Positions 25,056-33,562 of a stretch of DNA of 64,000 nucleotides are shown here, piece by piece (the stretch's first letter is position 1; the number at the start of each line of letters is the position of its first letter). The notes under the pieces are model-generated. The model was not told the origin of the DNA. It was given only the letters and a program-made list of their open reading frames with translations, and searched no databases. Origin of the DNA: a virus; the IMG/VR virus record IMGVR_UViG_3300035703_000047, positions 24,986-88,985 of that record; one strand, written 5' to 3'. A program made the translations under genes and the position numbers.

Positions 25056-25232
25056 TTACGACTTCGCTAAATTCGCTACTACTTCCTGTTGTTTGAGATA
25101 AAGTTTAAAATAAGCCTTTGCAAACTCTATTGCTTCTTCTTTATCTAATTTATCTATAACCCTTGATTGTTGTTCATAAATCAACATTTTATTAATATCT
25201 TCAAGCACAATTTTAGAAGGGTCTATATTCAT
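25056..25232 (-). CDS. Small helical protein (58 aa) between the 547-aa gene and gp17
   Basis: ATG at 25232 and TAA at 25056-25058. The product begins MNIDPSKIVLEDINKMLIYEQ and continues as a charged helix (KLDKEEAIEFAKAYFKLYLKQQE). It exactly fills the gap between the 547-aa gene (stop 1 nt upstream) and gp17 (start 3 nt downstream), as expected for a real gene in a tightly packed operon. No motif is recognised. It could be a packaging accessory; gp16 is present separately, so it is not simply the small terminase. Confidence 0.75.
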   Translation of the reverse strand: MNIDPSKIVLEDINKMLIYEQQSRVIDKLDKEEAIEFAKAYFKLYLKQQEVVANLAKS

Positions 25233-25233
25233 T

Positions 25234-26877
25234 TTATTTACCTTGAATAACTACGATTGGTTTGGATGGATCAGTAGGACTTGGATACCACTGCAGTATA
25301 ACTGCACCCGGATAGAACTTCTCAATTTCCGTTTTTACTTCATCTTTAGAAGGTCTCTTCATATTTGGGAAGAAGAGTTGAAGATTCATCATTGGTCTAC
25401 CTCTCCAAGAGAAGAGTATAGTATAAACATTACCAGTAGATTGTATCCGTTGATAGTCCTCGTTTGTTAATTGTCCAGGTTGAATTACAGAATCTGCAAG
25501 AGGTAAAGAGGGGCCAGAAAGTTTTTTAAGTGCGGCGTTCTTTTCATTTGGATTAGTATTACCAGTTGCAAGATTTCTGATTTTTGCTTGCCTTTGTGCC
25601 TGTCTATGTCCAGAACCAATTTCAAAACTCACATTCTCATTTGCTGGATGAATATCATTTGGATCATATGGATCTGGAGCTAGAGAAGCTGGAAGTGAAA
25701 ACATTCTCCAATAACCTTCACCATATCTACACTCTTTCATTGTTTCGTTCTTTTTACACTTAGGGCAATATCTCTGAACTTCCCCCATTTCCTGAAGTTC
25801 AAAAGATTCCTTCTTGGTCTTATTGCCCCAATTCTTTGCGCCCACTTTACGACACTTAACGAGAGCACCAGATGCATATGCAGATGGCCAAACCTTATAA
25901 CGAGACTTTACCTTTGAATAACATGCATCTTTTTCTTCAGTCGCAACCATCTTTGCCTTACCCTTTCTATCGGGATTGGGGTCTTCTTGATTCTTACGAC
26001 GGAATGCACTCTCCTCTTCCTTATCGGAAAGATCTGCTTTCATTTTACTTGAACCGCACTTTGGTTTGGTTGTTTGTCCTGGTTGTTTTGCACAGGGTTT
26101 TCCCGAGTATTTACCACCCAATTGAACCCAACCAGGGGTGCCATCAGAAGCGCGACTCTTAGTAAACCAGTCACGCAAAGAATAATCACCACTCTTGTTT
26201 TCATTAATAAAATCCTCCTTCACACAATTAGGAACTACTTTCTTCCCCTTCTTCTTCATTCCAAGTTGTTTATATCCATCCCAACATTTCTCAAATACTG
26301 GTTCACTAAAGCTCTTAAATTTATAATCACTACCCTTAATAATATCAACAACGTGTGCAAAAGTATTGCCATTTGCATCGTGAAGTTCTGTCCACTCTTC
26401 CTTTACTTTTTCCATCTTTTTGAGTTTGGAGTAGTAATTAGGAATTTCATCTAGATGTTGCAATGCAATATCCATTGCTTCATTATTATCTGTAGTATGT
26501 TCATGTTCAACTTTTATCCCCATCTCAAGTTGTTTTTGGATGGTTGATGGGGATACTTTATGCTTTTTTGCGATTTCTTCTACTGACTTATGACCTTTGA
26601 ATCCTTCTTTGACTTCTTTCTTTCTTTCAGTATCATCTTCTCCGTGAGAAAGATGATCAGCTACCGTATCAAGATACTCTGCAGCCTTTGTAATTTTTGA
26701 TTGAACCCAAGCTTCTAAATCGCCTTCACCTTTAAGTTTAGTCATTAATCTGGTGATAGCAGCCTGTGCAGTTTTAAGTTCTCCACGAGCCATGGAAAAC
26801 TCAAAGTCTTCCCCAAGAGGTGTAATAACTTCTAGATCTGCAAGAATAGACCACTCTTTAAATGTGAGTTTATCCAT
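25234..26877 (-). CDS. Domain-mosaic protein with DUF5661- and DUF5872-like modules (547 aa)
   Basis: Several modules are visible. Residues about 30-75 are helical with LEAWVQSKITKAAEYLDTVADHL, a segment recurring in marine T4-like structural proteins. Residues 92-157 resemble DUF5661 (HKSVEEIAKKHKVSP, then IKVEHEHTTDNNEAMDIALQHL). Residues 198-219 have CWDGYKQLGMKKKGKKVVPNC. Residues 230-310 resemble DUF5872 (LRDWFTKSRASDGTPGWVQL). Residues 317-352 (CYSKVKSRYKVWPSAYASGALVKC) are found in algal-virus-like proteins. Residues 371-383 have a CPKC...C zinc-ribbon-like motif. The C-terminal 90 residues include VYTILFSWRGRPMMNLQLFFPN. It sits between gp16 and gp17, which are adjacent in T4. It is probably a virion or packaging protein. 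A CTAAATA promoter is 25 nt upstream. Confidence 0.8.
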   Translation of the reverse strand: MDKLTFKEWSILADLEVITPLGEDFEFSMARGELKTAQAAITRLMTKLKGEGDLEAWVQSKITKAAEYLDTVADHLSHGEDDTERKKEVKEGFKGHKSVEEIAKKHKVSPSTIQKQLEMGIKVEHEHTTDNNEAMDIALQHLDEIPNYYSKLKKMEKVKEEWTELHDANGNTFAHVVDIIKGSDYKFKSFSEPVFEKCWDGYKQLGMKKKGKKVVPNCVKEDFINENKSGDYSLRDWFTKSRASDGTPGWVQLGGKYSGKPCAKQPGQTTKPKCGSSKMKADLSDKEEESAFRRKNQEDPNPDRKGKAKMVATEEKDACYSKVKSRYKVWPSAYASGALVKCRKVGAKNWGNKTKKESFELQEMGEVQRYCPKCKKNETMKECRYGEGYWRMFSLPASLAPDPYDPNDIHPANENVSFEIGSGHRQAQRQAKIRNLATGNTNPNEKNAALKKLSGPSLPLADSVIQPGQLTNEDYQRIQSTGNVYTILFSWRGRPMMNLQLFFPNMKRPSKDEVKTEIEKFYPGAVILQWYPSPTDPSKPIVVIQGK

Positions 26878-26900
26878 TTATTTTTATAAGTTTCCTATTT

Positions 26901-27332
26901 TTATTTAGATTGATTCTGATTCACTGAACTCTTTAAAAACTTTTGAAGTTCTGCAGTAGATCCTAAGAATACCGCATTATTTGTAACGTTTGTTGGTATG
27001 GATCCTTTTTGTTCCTGATTAATATCTTTCATCTTCTTTTGAAGATCTATGAGTTTATCAGTAACATCTCCAACGTTTTTAATTAATTGTCCAGCAACTT
27101 CATATGCTCTTGGAGAATCAGATTCTTGTGCGAGTTCTAGAATACCATTAATCGCTTCTTGACCTTTTTCAATAATTGAATAGAGTTGACCTCTAGAATA
27201 CTCATAATCTTTTTGAAGTTGATCTGAAGAGTCTGTAGGGTTCTTTATTGCAGTGGGTTCAGCCTTAACAATCTCCGATTGAATCAGAGTTGTTTCAATA
27301 TCTAAAGCCTTATCGATATCTTCAAAACTCAT
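26901..27332 (-). CDS. gp16: Terminase small subunit gp16
   Basis: 143 residues (T4 gp16 164). The helical core QLQKDYEYSRGQLYSIIEKGQEAINGILELAQESDSPRAYEVAGQLIKNVGDVTDKLIDLQKKMKDI matches the central helical hairpin of T4 gp16. It regulates gp17 and recognises DNA for packaging. It starts in an ATGA-type overlap with the gp15 stop and is separated from gp17 by two extra genes. Confidence 0.88.
   Translation of the reverse strand: MSFEDIDKALDIETTLIQSEIVKAEPTAIKNPTDSSDQLQKDYEYSRGQLYSIIEKGQEAINGILELAQESDSPRAYEVAGQLIKNVGDVTDKLIDLQKKMKDINQEQKGSIPTNVTNNAVFLGSTAELQKFLKSSVNQNQSK
26902..26908 (-). promoter_or_regulatory. Late promoter element (CTAAATA)
   Basis: CTAAATA on the minus strand overlapping the gp16 stop codon, 25 nt before the 547-aa gene. 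Confidence 0.55.
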
Positions 27333-28378
27333 ACATCAATTCCTTTGGTGGTACTATAAATTTTTCCATCTGCAAAATCATAACGGGACTCACTAAATCC
27401 AAAATCATCATCGAGATTGATTAATTCATCATCCGAATCATCAATTACATTGAGTCCTGTTCCAGCAACATGCGTAACAATACTAGTATTATCTTGACCT
27501 CTATTTACTAGTAGAGTATTACCACTAATTTTTCGAATGTACATAGACTCAGAATCAATCATAATATATGATTTTTCTACTAAAACTGATCCATCAACAA
27601 CATCAAATTCTGTCACTTCTGCAGAAATATCCTCTGCAATTTGTGTAATTTCATCATTATTATAATCTTGTAATGCTCTAACTTTTGCCATATACCTTAA
27701 CTGTCTAGAAGCATTGACTCTATTTGTATTGGTATAATAATCAACTTGAACTTGTTTGATTAGAGCCTCATTTGGAGTTCCAACTGGACCAAAGAGATAA
27801 GTCTTAGCGACAAAATCTAAAGTATAAACCAAAACTCTTCTTGTAGTATAATCACCTTCATATTGATCGTCCATCGAAATTCTTTCAAGAATCATTGGAA
27901 TATCTCTTTTCTCTCCAATGTCTGATACTAAATCTACAGTCAGATTAAAATGTGGTTGAAAGTAAGGCAATATCTGTTCCACTACTTGCAAAGCATCTTC
28001 ATTCAATTTAGACATTATCGAAAGTCTGAAATTCACATTATATGGGACAGGCATATAAACTTTTGTCAATTCGTTATTTGACTTATCTAACGCTTTAAAA
28101 GTTTGCATGGTAGAAGATTTTCTAGCAGCATCATAAGAAATTCCGGTCATCTCAAAGGACATTCTGGGAAGAGTAATTGCCACTCTCTTTTTTAAGTCTG
28201 GAACTTGTTCAATTCTAGCTAAAAACTTTTGAACAGGACCATATGCAATAGGTACTGTAATAATACTAAAATCATCACCTGCATTATCTTTATGTTTAAT
28301 TTGAATATTATTAAAAAGTGTCCCGAAAGCAACTATAGTCTTTCTCAATATTTCATGGTAAAAATAATTTGAGATCAT
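27329..28378 (-). CDS. gp15: Tail terminator / sheath stabiliser gp15
   Basis: 349 residues (T4 gp15 272). The start MISNYFYHEILRKTIVAFGTLFNNIQIKHKD, then VPIAYGPVQKFLARI and ITLPRMSFEMTGI, is diagnostic. It forms the hexameric ring that ends the tail and joins it to gp13/gp14. The extra length is C-terminal, with an EYMYIRKISGNTL-like segment (EVTEFDVVDGSVLVEKSYIM, then NTLLVNRGQDNT) of a type also seen in the large baseplate proteins. A CTAAATA promoter is upstream. Confidence 0.93.
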   Translation of the reverse strand: MISNYFYHEILRKTIVAFGTLFNNIQIKHKDNAGDDFSIITVPIAYGPVQKFLARIEQVPDLKKRVAITLPRMSFEMTGISYDAARKSSTMQTFKALDKSNNELTKVYMPVPYNVNFRLSIMSKLNEDALQVVEQILPYFQPHFNLTVDLVSDIGEKRDIPMILERISMDDQYEGDYTTRRVLVYTLDFVAKTYLFGPVGTPNEALIKQVQVDYYTNTNRVNASRQLRYMAKVRALQDYNNDEITQIAEDISAEVTEFDVVDGSVLVEKSYIMIDSESMYIRKISGNTLLVNRGQDNTSIVTHVAGTGLNVIDDSDDELINLDDDFGFSESRYDFADGKIYSTTKGIDV

Positions 28379-28402
28379 TATAACTAACTGTAGAGTAATA
28401 AT

Positions 28403-28409
28403 TATTTAG
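28403..28409 (-). promoter_or_regulatory. Late promoter of gp15 (CTAAATA)
   Basis: CTAAATA on the minus strand, 25 nt before the gp15 ATG and overlapping the gp14 stop codon. Confidence 0.6.
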
Positions 28410-29836
28410 TATTCACCAAATGGATTCTTTTGACTAAAATCTAGAATATTGTCGGCAGCAATTTCAATTTCTATATTTTCAGCATACGCATCTAGAAAAT
28501 CATTTGTTTGGACAGTTGATATTTTATAACTTGCACCAACACCTATTATAGCTTCACCTTTAGCAAAATTGCCATCAACAATAGAAACTTTAAGAATCCT
28601 ATTTAAGGAATCCCAACTTCTAACATATCCCGTAGTACCGGTTTTGGATCCGGTGACAACTTCATTGTAGTCATAATCTCCAAATGTAATTGCAGTAGGA
28701 TCCGTAAAAGATATTGATGGTATAGTTGTATATCCAGCTCCAGCATTAGAGTATCGAACTGAAACCACTTCTCCACGAGAATTAAGAAGTGCCTCAGCTT
28801 GTGCATTTCTGATGTTAGAAGAAATGCCTGTACTTGTAGGAATAAAGGTTCTATCAATTATGACTTGTGGAGTTGTAGTATATCCAACTCCACCAGAAGA
28901 AATTCCAATTATTCCAAGAACTCTCGTGTTTATGACTGCAGTAGCAATTCCACCACTTCCACCACCTCCAGAAATACTTATAATTGGTGGTTCAGTATAC
29001 CCAAATCCTGGATTTGTAATGAGAATTCTATCAATTGCAAGTTTTTGATTTGGAGATCTACTTGTCATAATTGCAACTGCGGTTGCAGTCTGTCCACCAG
29101 TTGGTGCGGTAGATATAGAAACTGTAGGAGCAAAAGTATATCCAAATCCATCATTAATTAGATCAATATACTGAACAGATTTAGAGTTAGGATTAGTTGT
29201 TGCAAATCCAACTGTTGCTACAGCCGTAGTTGCACTGGTTCCCACCATTTGAATGGTGTATATATTTCCAAGATCTTTAATAGACTCATTTATCTCTATT
29301 CCTGCAGAATCAATTTCTGGAACATCGATAATTTCATCCTCATACTCAAATCTTTCACATCTTAATTCATAGACATATAAGTTATTAAGTTGATAAAAAG
29401 GTTTTTTGCCTTCAACATATTTAATTTCAAATAAAGATTCATCCAATGGAAACCATATCAAATCACCCTCTTGTGGCCTATATGCAATCTTTCTTTCATC
29501 TTTTGGCCATAGTTTTAATAGTGGAGAAATAAAATCATCATATCTTTCTTTTGAAATTATAAGATTTATTTCATCATTACTTCTTACTCCAAATTTACTC
29601 AATAAATCTCCATTCCCACCAAACCCATCAAAATTCATTAGATAAGCCTCAATGCGAAAACTATCATCAAATTTTGATGCTACTACTTCTTTAATAACCG
29701 TATTTTCACCAATAATTCTTCTGGGCATGTATAGAATATCTTGTCCATACATTTTAAGTTGTTCATTAATTAAATCTTGAATGAGTCTTTGCTCACTCGG
29801 AGATCCTTGTAAAAAGTAAGAATTGAGTGGTGACAT
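28406..29836 (-). CDS. gp14: Neck protein gp14 with repeat insertion
   Basis: 476 residues, nearly twice T4 gp14 (256). The first about 190 residues are gp14-like (SPSEQRLIQDLINEQLKMYGQDILYMPRR). From about 200 to 400 there are four repeats of a Gly-x-Gly-Tyr module (INDGFGYTFAPTVSIS; TNPGFGYTEPPIISISGGGG; SSGGVGYTTTPQVIID; SNAGAGYTTIPSISF). The C-terminus returns to gp14 with a terminal FSQKNPFGEY. gp13, gp14 and gp15 join head to tail. The inserted repeats also occur in the large baseplate proteins here and are likely to project outward. It ends 1 nt before gp13 in the transcript order. Confidence 0.9.
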   Translation of the reverse strand: MSPLNSYFLQGSPSEQRLIQDLINEQLKMYGQDILYMPRRIIGENTVIKEVVASKFDDSFRIEAYLMNFDGFGGNGDLLSKFGVRSNDEINLIISKERYDDFISPLLKLWPKDERKIAYRPQEGDLIWFPLDESLFEIKYVEGKKPFYQLNNLYVYELRCERFEYEDEIIDVPEIDSAGIEINESIKDLGNIYTIQMVGTSATTAVATVGFATTNPNSKSVQYIDLINDGFGYTFAPTVSISTAPTGGQTATAVAIMTSRSPNQKLAIDRILITNPGFGYTEPPIISISGGGGSGGIATAVINTRVLGIIGISSGGVGYTTTPQVIIDRTFIPTSTGISSNIRNAQAEALLNSRGEVVSVRYSNAGAGYTTIPSISFTDPTAITFGDYDYNEVVTGSKTGTTGYVRSWDSLNRILKVSIVDGNFAKGEAIIGVGASYKISTVQTNDFLDAYAENIEIEIAADNILDFSQKNPFGEY

Positions 29837-29837
29837 A

Positions 29838-30668
29838 TCAACCTATAAGATCGAGTGGTGGTAATTCATATTCATCCTTCAACTGTTGTTCCAATTTTTC
29901 TATTTCTGCAACTCCATCATCATATATTTGTCTACCATTAAGTTGAACTCCACCTGGGAGAAGAACCCCATTAAATTTAATCATATTTTGACCCCACTGT
30001 TTTTTAATTAAAGCTGTCAAATATTTTTTCAACCACCAATCATTATAAAGTTTTGGTGCGTCTGAAGGATCGACAATTCTATAACAGTCAATGATTACAT
30101 ACTCATTTTCACCAACTTCCGACCAATCAATATCAAGATATAGTTTATGATTTTTCTTATTAAAACGGATCTGTGCATGGGGATTTAAAAGAAAATCCAA
30201 ATCTTCAAGATACCTTTTAACCATTGCATAATTTAAAAGATCTAATGCACCATAATAATAAACATCGTTCAAAAATAATTGATATTTAATGTTAAAAAGT
30301 CCATCAGAGACCGTACTTGAGTTTATTTTAAGAATATTATTAACGCCAATAATTGAATCTGGAAGTGGAAGGTAATTCACCCCTTCGACGTAAGTAAGAG
30401 AGGTTAATCCGGCTCCAACAACAGCTCCAGAAGTTGTGGAAGTACCTATAGGACCAGATTGCGAAAGAGTTCCTTTAGTTGCTGGAGTAAGTTTGTGCTT
30501 TAAAAACACACGATCAATACCATCATAGTGACGTTCATGATAGTATTGAATTGCATCATCAATTAAATTATCAATTTGATCATCATCTACATTTATTTCT
30601 AAAACCGGTTTTCCTAATTGTTTGAGACAGTATTCTTTCAACTCCGCTCTACTAGATGGCTGCGCCAT
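29838..30668 (-). CDS. gp13: Neck protein gp13
   Basis: 276 residues (T4 gp13 309). The N-terminus SRAELKEYCLKQLGKPVLEINVDDDQIDNLIDDAIQYYHERHYDG is the gp13 signature, and LIKKQWGQNMIKFNGVLLPGGVQLNGRQIYDDG ends the family core. It forms the connector layer between the portal and gp14/gp15. An AATAAATA promoter lies 28 nt upstream. Confidence 0.95.
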   Translation of the reverse strand: MAQPSSRAELKEYCLKQLGKPVLEINVDDDQIDNLIDDAIQYYHERHYDGIDRVFLKHKLTPATKGTLSQSGPIGTSTTSGAVVGAGLTSLTYVEGVNYLPLPDSIIGVNNILKINSSTVSDGLFNIKYQLFLNDVYYYGALDLLNYAMVKRYLEDLDFLLNPHAQIRFNKKNHKLYLDIDWSEVGENEYVIIDCYRIVDPSDAPKLYNDWWLKKYLTALIKKQWGQNMIKFNGVLLPGGVQLNGRQIYDDGVAEIEKLEQQLKDEYELPPLDLIG

Positions 30669-30678
30669 AAAAAAATAC

Positions 30679-30694
30679 CCCTAGTCTTCTAGAG
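30679..30694 (-). other. Hairpin between late promoter and gp13 start
   Basis: On the minus strand CTCTAG-AAGA-CTAGGG pairs with one G-T wobble and is followed by GTATTTTTTT and then the gp13 ATG. It lies downstream of the octamer, so it may be a terminator for the 565-aa gene or a leader structure of the gp13 mRNA. Confidence 0.5.
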
Positions 30695-30695
30695 A

Positions 30696-30703
30696 TATTT
30701 ATT
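30696..30703 (-). promoter_or_regulatory. Late promoter of gp13 (AATAAATA)
   Basis: AATAAATA on the minus strand, 28 nt upstream of the gp13 ATG, immediately after the stop of the 565-aa gene. Confidence 0.7.
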
Positions 30704-30705
30704 AA

Positions 30706-32403
30706 TTAAATAATAGAAACATACGTTCTTGGAATTTGATATGGATTATTAATAGTTGGAGAACTTATTTCCTGAACATAAATTGATCCAATTCCAACAT
30801 AAGAAGATTTTGAAAACGATTCCAAACCAAAACAAATACTAAACAACGTACCAAAAGTTTCTGTATATACTCTAGTAATGGACTCTTCAGAATGTCCAGA
30901 AATATTAATAAATCCTCCTGTAATAGTAGACGGTAAGAATCTGACATTAGGATGATTTAATTCTCCATATAAATTAAAATCTACAAAACCAACATTGGAG
31001 TAAACTGATAATTTTCTAGTGTTTCCATGACCTTCTATATTAATTAATCCATTTTGATTAAACGAATACTCAAATTCAATTTTTGATGGACTATAACCGG
31101 ATATAGTATATAAAATACCAGAAGAAGGTGGTAATTTTGTAATTGATGACTGTGATGAACCTAAAATGTTTAATGTAGCAACCTTTCCAACATAATCTTT
31201 GGTATTAACTCCATTATAAGATGTTAGAGAAGATAGTGTTCCATTTCCAACACTTGAATAACCGAATTTTAATCCACTATAAGATCCCGATAATTGGTGA
31301 TTGCCAAATGCATCATAAGAATATGTGGAATTAATTTGAGTATTAGATGTACCATCAAACGCAAATAGTGCAACTCTCTGTGAAGGATTAAAACTAACTT
31401 TAGATATAGCTGAGTATTGATCATCACATTTAATTTCTTCGTTATCGCAAGTGTCATATGTATTATCTACATCATGTCTTGTAAACTTAAATAGAACCGT
31501 GGAAACATTGTTACGTGCATAAGTACTTGTAGACGATCCATTTATTAAAATTTGAGCAAGACTTACATTAACATAACCAACTTCAACTGAAGAATATCCA
31601 GAAATACTATAAATTGATGTATTCGTTACAGTCTGCCTACTAAAATTATTCAGACTGGAATTTGAGAAAGTAAATAACTGTGTATTACTTCTGGAATCTA
31701 CTGAAGTGGATTCTGAAGATGTTCCGGATATAGAAATATTTCCATCACCATTATATGCATAAGATTTTTTCGAAACACTAGTTACTACAGAGAATAATAT
31801 ACCCGAACCGGAATAAGACTTACTTTGACTTTCTTTAGTTGTAAGTGTTTGTTGAGAAATTTCAATTGATCCAGAAGTTGAAAATTCTCCAGAATCACCA
31901 TAGTAACCATAAACAGAAATTTTTCTATTTAAAGAATCTCCATAAACATTCAATGATCCAGTGGCAATATATGGAGTAGGTACAAAAGCCGGTCCACCGA
32001 TTCCTGAAACAACAAATGCACCCGATGCGTTATATGGGGATCTAAATCCTTGGGTGTTTGTTAATTTTTTATCATCATTAAGACTAATTAACCCTTTGCC
32101 TTTATATTTAAAATCGTAATTCCTTGAAAAAATATCTATAAATATAGTTCCAATTCCAGGATAACTTCTTGGAACTTCTACATTACTTTGACCAGAAAAA
32201 CTAAAAAGAGTTGGTTTGCCAGGATAAGAAGGTGTGTAGTCAGTTAGAGCTTTTGACCTATCTACTAATATCTGTCTACCAAAAGTTATTATATCTTCAT
32301 CAATATTAAAGGTTATAGTTTTTGACGCAAAGGTGTTAGTATTTGGCCCAACAATAACACCAAGTCTTAACTTACCTTTAATACTGTCAAATGTATAGTT
32401 CAT
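30706..32403 (-). CDS. Repetitive probable tail-fibre / virion structural protein (565 aa)
   Basis: 565 residues made of loosely repeated 45-70-residue units with the pattern G-x-I/F-x-I-S-G-x-S and Tyr-x-G-x-G (for example GTLFSICFGLESFSKS, GILYTISGYSPSKIEF, GFINISGHSEESITRV). It is Ser/Gly/Tyr-rich and beta-rich, with few charged residues, which is typical of phage fibres or surface decorations. It stands in the place of T4 fibritin (wac) or gp12 upstream of gp13, but I see no trimeric coiled coil. An alternative is a neck-attached adhesin. It follows a terminator-like hairpin at 32432-32469, and no late octamer was found in its leader. Confidence 0.75.
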   Translation of the reverse strand: MNYTFDSIKGKLRLGVIVGPNTNTFASKTITFNIDEDIITFGRQILVDRSKALTDYTPSYPGKPTLFSFSGQSNVEVPRSYPGIGTIFIDIFSRNYDFKYKGKGLISLNDDKKLTNTQGFRSPYNASGAFVVSGIGGPAFVPTPYIATGSLNVYGDSLNRKISVYGYYGDSGEFSTSGSIEISQQTLTTKESQSKSYSGSGILFSVVTSVSKKSYAYNGDGNISISGTSSESTSVDSRSNTQLFTFSNSSLNNFSRQTVTNTSIYSISGYSSVEVGYVNVSLAQILINGSSTSTYARNNVSTVLFKFTRHDVDNTYDTCDNEEIKCDDQYSAISKVSFNPSQRVALFAFDGTSNTQINSTYSYDAFGNHQLSGSYSGLKFGYSSVGNGTLSSLTSYNGVNTKDYVGKVATLNILGSSQSSITKLPPSSGILYTISGYSPSKIEFEYSFNQNGLINIEGHGNTRKLSVYSNVGFVDFNLYGELNHPNVRFLPSTITGGFINISGHSEESITRVYTETFGTLFSICFGLESFSKSSYVGIGSIYVQEISSPTINNPYQIPRTYVSII

Positions 32404-32431
32404 TGATACTAATTTGTAACAACTATTTTAG

Positions 32432-32469
32432 AAAAAAATAGGAGGATGCCATAAAAAAGCGATCCTCCA
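32432..32469 (-). terminator. Intrinsic terminator after the 335-aa gene
   Basis: On the minus strand GGAGGAT (32462-32468) and ATCCTCC (32441-32447) form a 7-bp stem with a 14-nt loop, followed by TATTTTTTT. It lies 37 nt downstream of the 335-aa stop. Confidence 0.8.
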
Positions 32470-32505
32470 CCGAAATTATTAATATTTAAATTGTATTTTA
32501 ATTTA

Positions 32506-33513
32506 TTACTCAAGAGCAACATTAAGAGTAATTTTAATTTGGTCACCCGGATTACTTACAGTGTATGGTCCATTTGTAAATCTTTCTGCATACATAATGG
32601 AACTATAAAGAGTTGCACTACCCAATCCAACAGGATTATTAAGAGTTGGGTTCAAAGCAGGGGTAGTATAAAATTCATCACCATTAGGAACAGCAAACAC
32701 CGTATATGTTCCAGAGGATAAAGTAGTATTACCAGTTCCAGCGGCAACATAAAGAATATCACCAGGTATTAATTGATGATTAACTGCTCGAATTTTTCCA
32801 AAATTAAACTCTACACTAGGATCAGTAGCAACTTGAATATTTTCTATTAATGCTTTATCTAAATAAACAACTTTTAACGCCCTATCAATACCTATGACTT
32901 TAGTTCCCGTTTGAATTCCTGCGTTTCCACCAACAACCATTCCTAGAGTCAAATCATCTACAGTTAAATCAGAATCAATTGTAATGTAAAAATTACCGAC
33001 GATTCCAATCACTGGATCGCTATTACTTCCTTTAGTAACTGTAGTACCAATACCAACAGAAGCATAATGATTCACGCCTTGAACTGTAACAGGCATGTTA
33101 TTTGCCCTGGTTACATAATATCCAAAAATATCTCCAGCTTCTGACGAAAAGGTAAAAGTTTGTTCGGGATATGTAGCAGTTGTGCCTGAACCTACTTGAT
33201 TTATTCTCCAACGAGATCCATTTAATAAAATACCGGTCTGTGAAGTATAATTTTGATCTGATCTATTGTTTACGCAAAAAGGATATCCAGTAGAAGGAGT
33301 TGATCCATATCCAACAGACCCAGAAGCATCATACGGTTCATAGTATGCTAATTGTGAAGGAACATCAGTTTCTGAAGGAGCCGTGTTACTTGAAAAAAGT
33401 TTTAAAACTAAATTTCTTGGAGACTGATCGGCTAAACTTGCAGTAAAATTATTTTGAGCAATCAAATATCGAAGGGACTCAAGTTCTCCAATGTTTGGAA
33501 CTAATAGTGCCAT
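32506..33513 (-). CDS. Probable virion structural / fibre-associated protein (335 aa)
   Basis: 335 residues. It begins MALLVPNIGELESLRYLI, and NLVLKLFSSNTAPSETD follows, an N-terminal pattern I associate with marine T4-like tail or fibre proteins. The remainder is Gly/Thr/Ser-rich beta sequence (SGSVGYGSTPSTGYPF; NGSRWRINQVGSG; IKITLNVALE). There is no membrane segment and no enzymatic motif. It has its own TATAAATA promoter and a strong terminator, so it is expressed as a separate late transcript or as the end of a longer one. The exact place in the virion is unknown. Confidence 0.75.
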   Translation of the reverse strand: MALLVPNIGELESLRYLIAQNNFTASLADQSPRNLVLKLFSSNTAPSETDVPSQLAYYEPYDASGSVGYGSTPSTGYPFCVNNRSDQNYTSQTGILLNGSRWRINQVGSGTTATYPEQTFTFSSEAGDIFGYYVTRANNMPVTVQGVNHYASVGIGTTVTKGSNSDPVIGIVGNFYITIDSDLTVDDLTLGMVVGGNAGIQTGTKVIGIDRALKVVYLDKALIENIQVATDPSVEFNFGKIRAVNHQLIPGDILYVAAGTGNTTLSSGTYTVFAVPNGDEFYTTPALNPTLNNPVGLGSATLYSSIMYAERFTNGPYTVSNPGDQIKITLNVALE

Positions 33514-33554
33514 TTAAACAACTCCGTACAAACTATAATGTTTCTTGATATCTC

Positions 33555-33562
33555 TATTTATA
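33555..33562 (-). promoter_or_regulatory. Late promoter (TATAAATA)
   Basis: Perfect TATAAATA on the minus strand, 42 nt upstream of the 335-aa gene, overlapping the end of the 225-aa gene. Confidence 0.75.
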
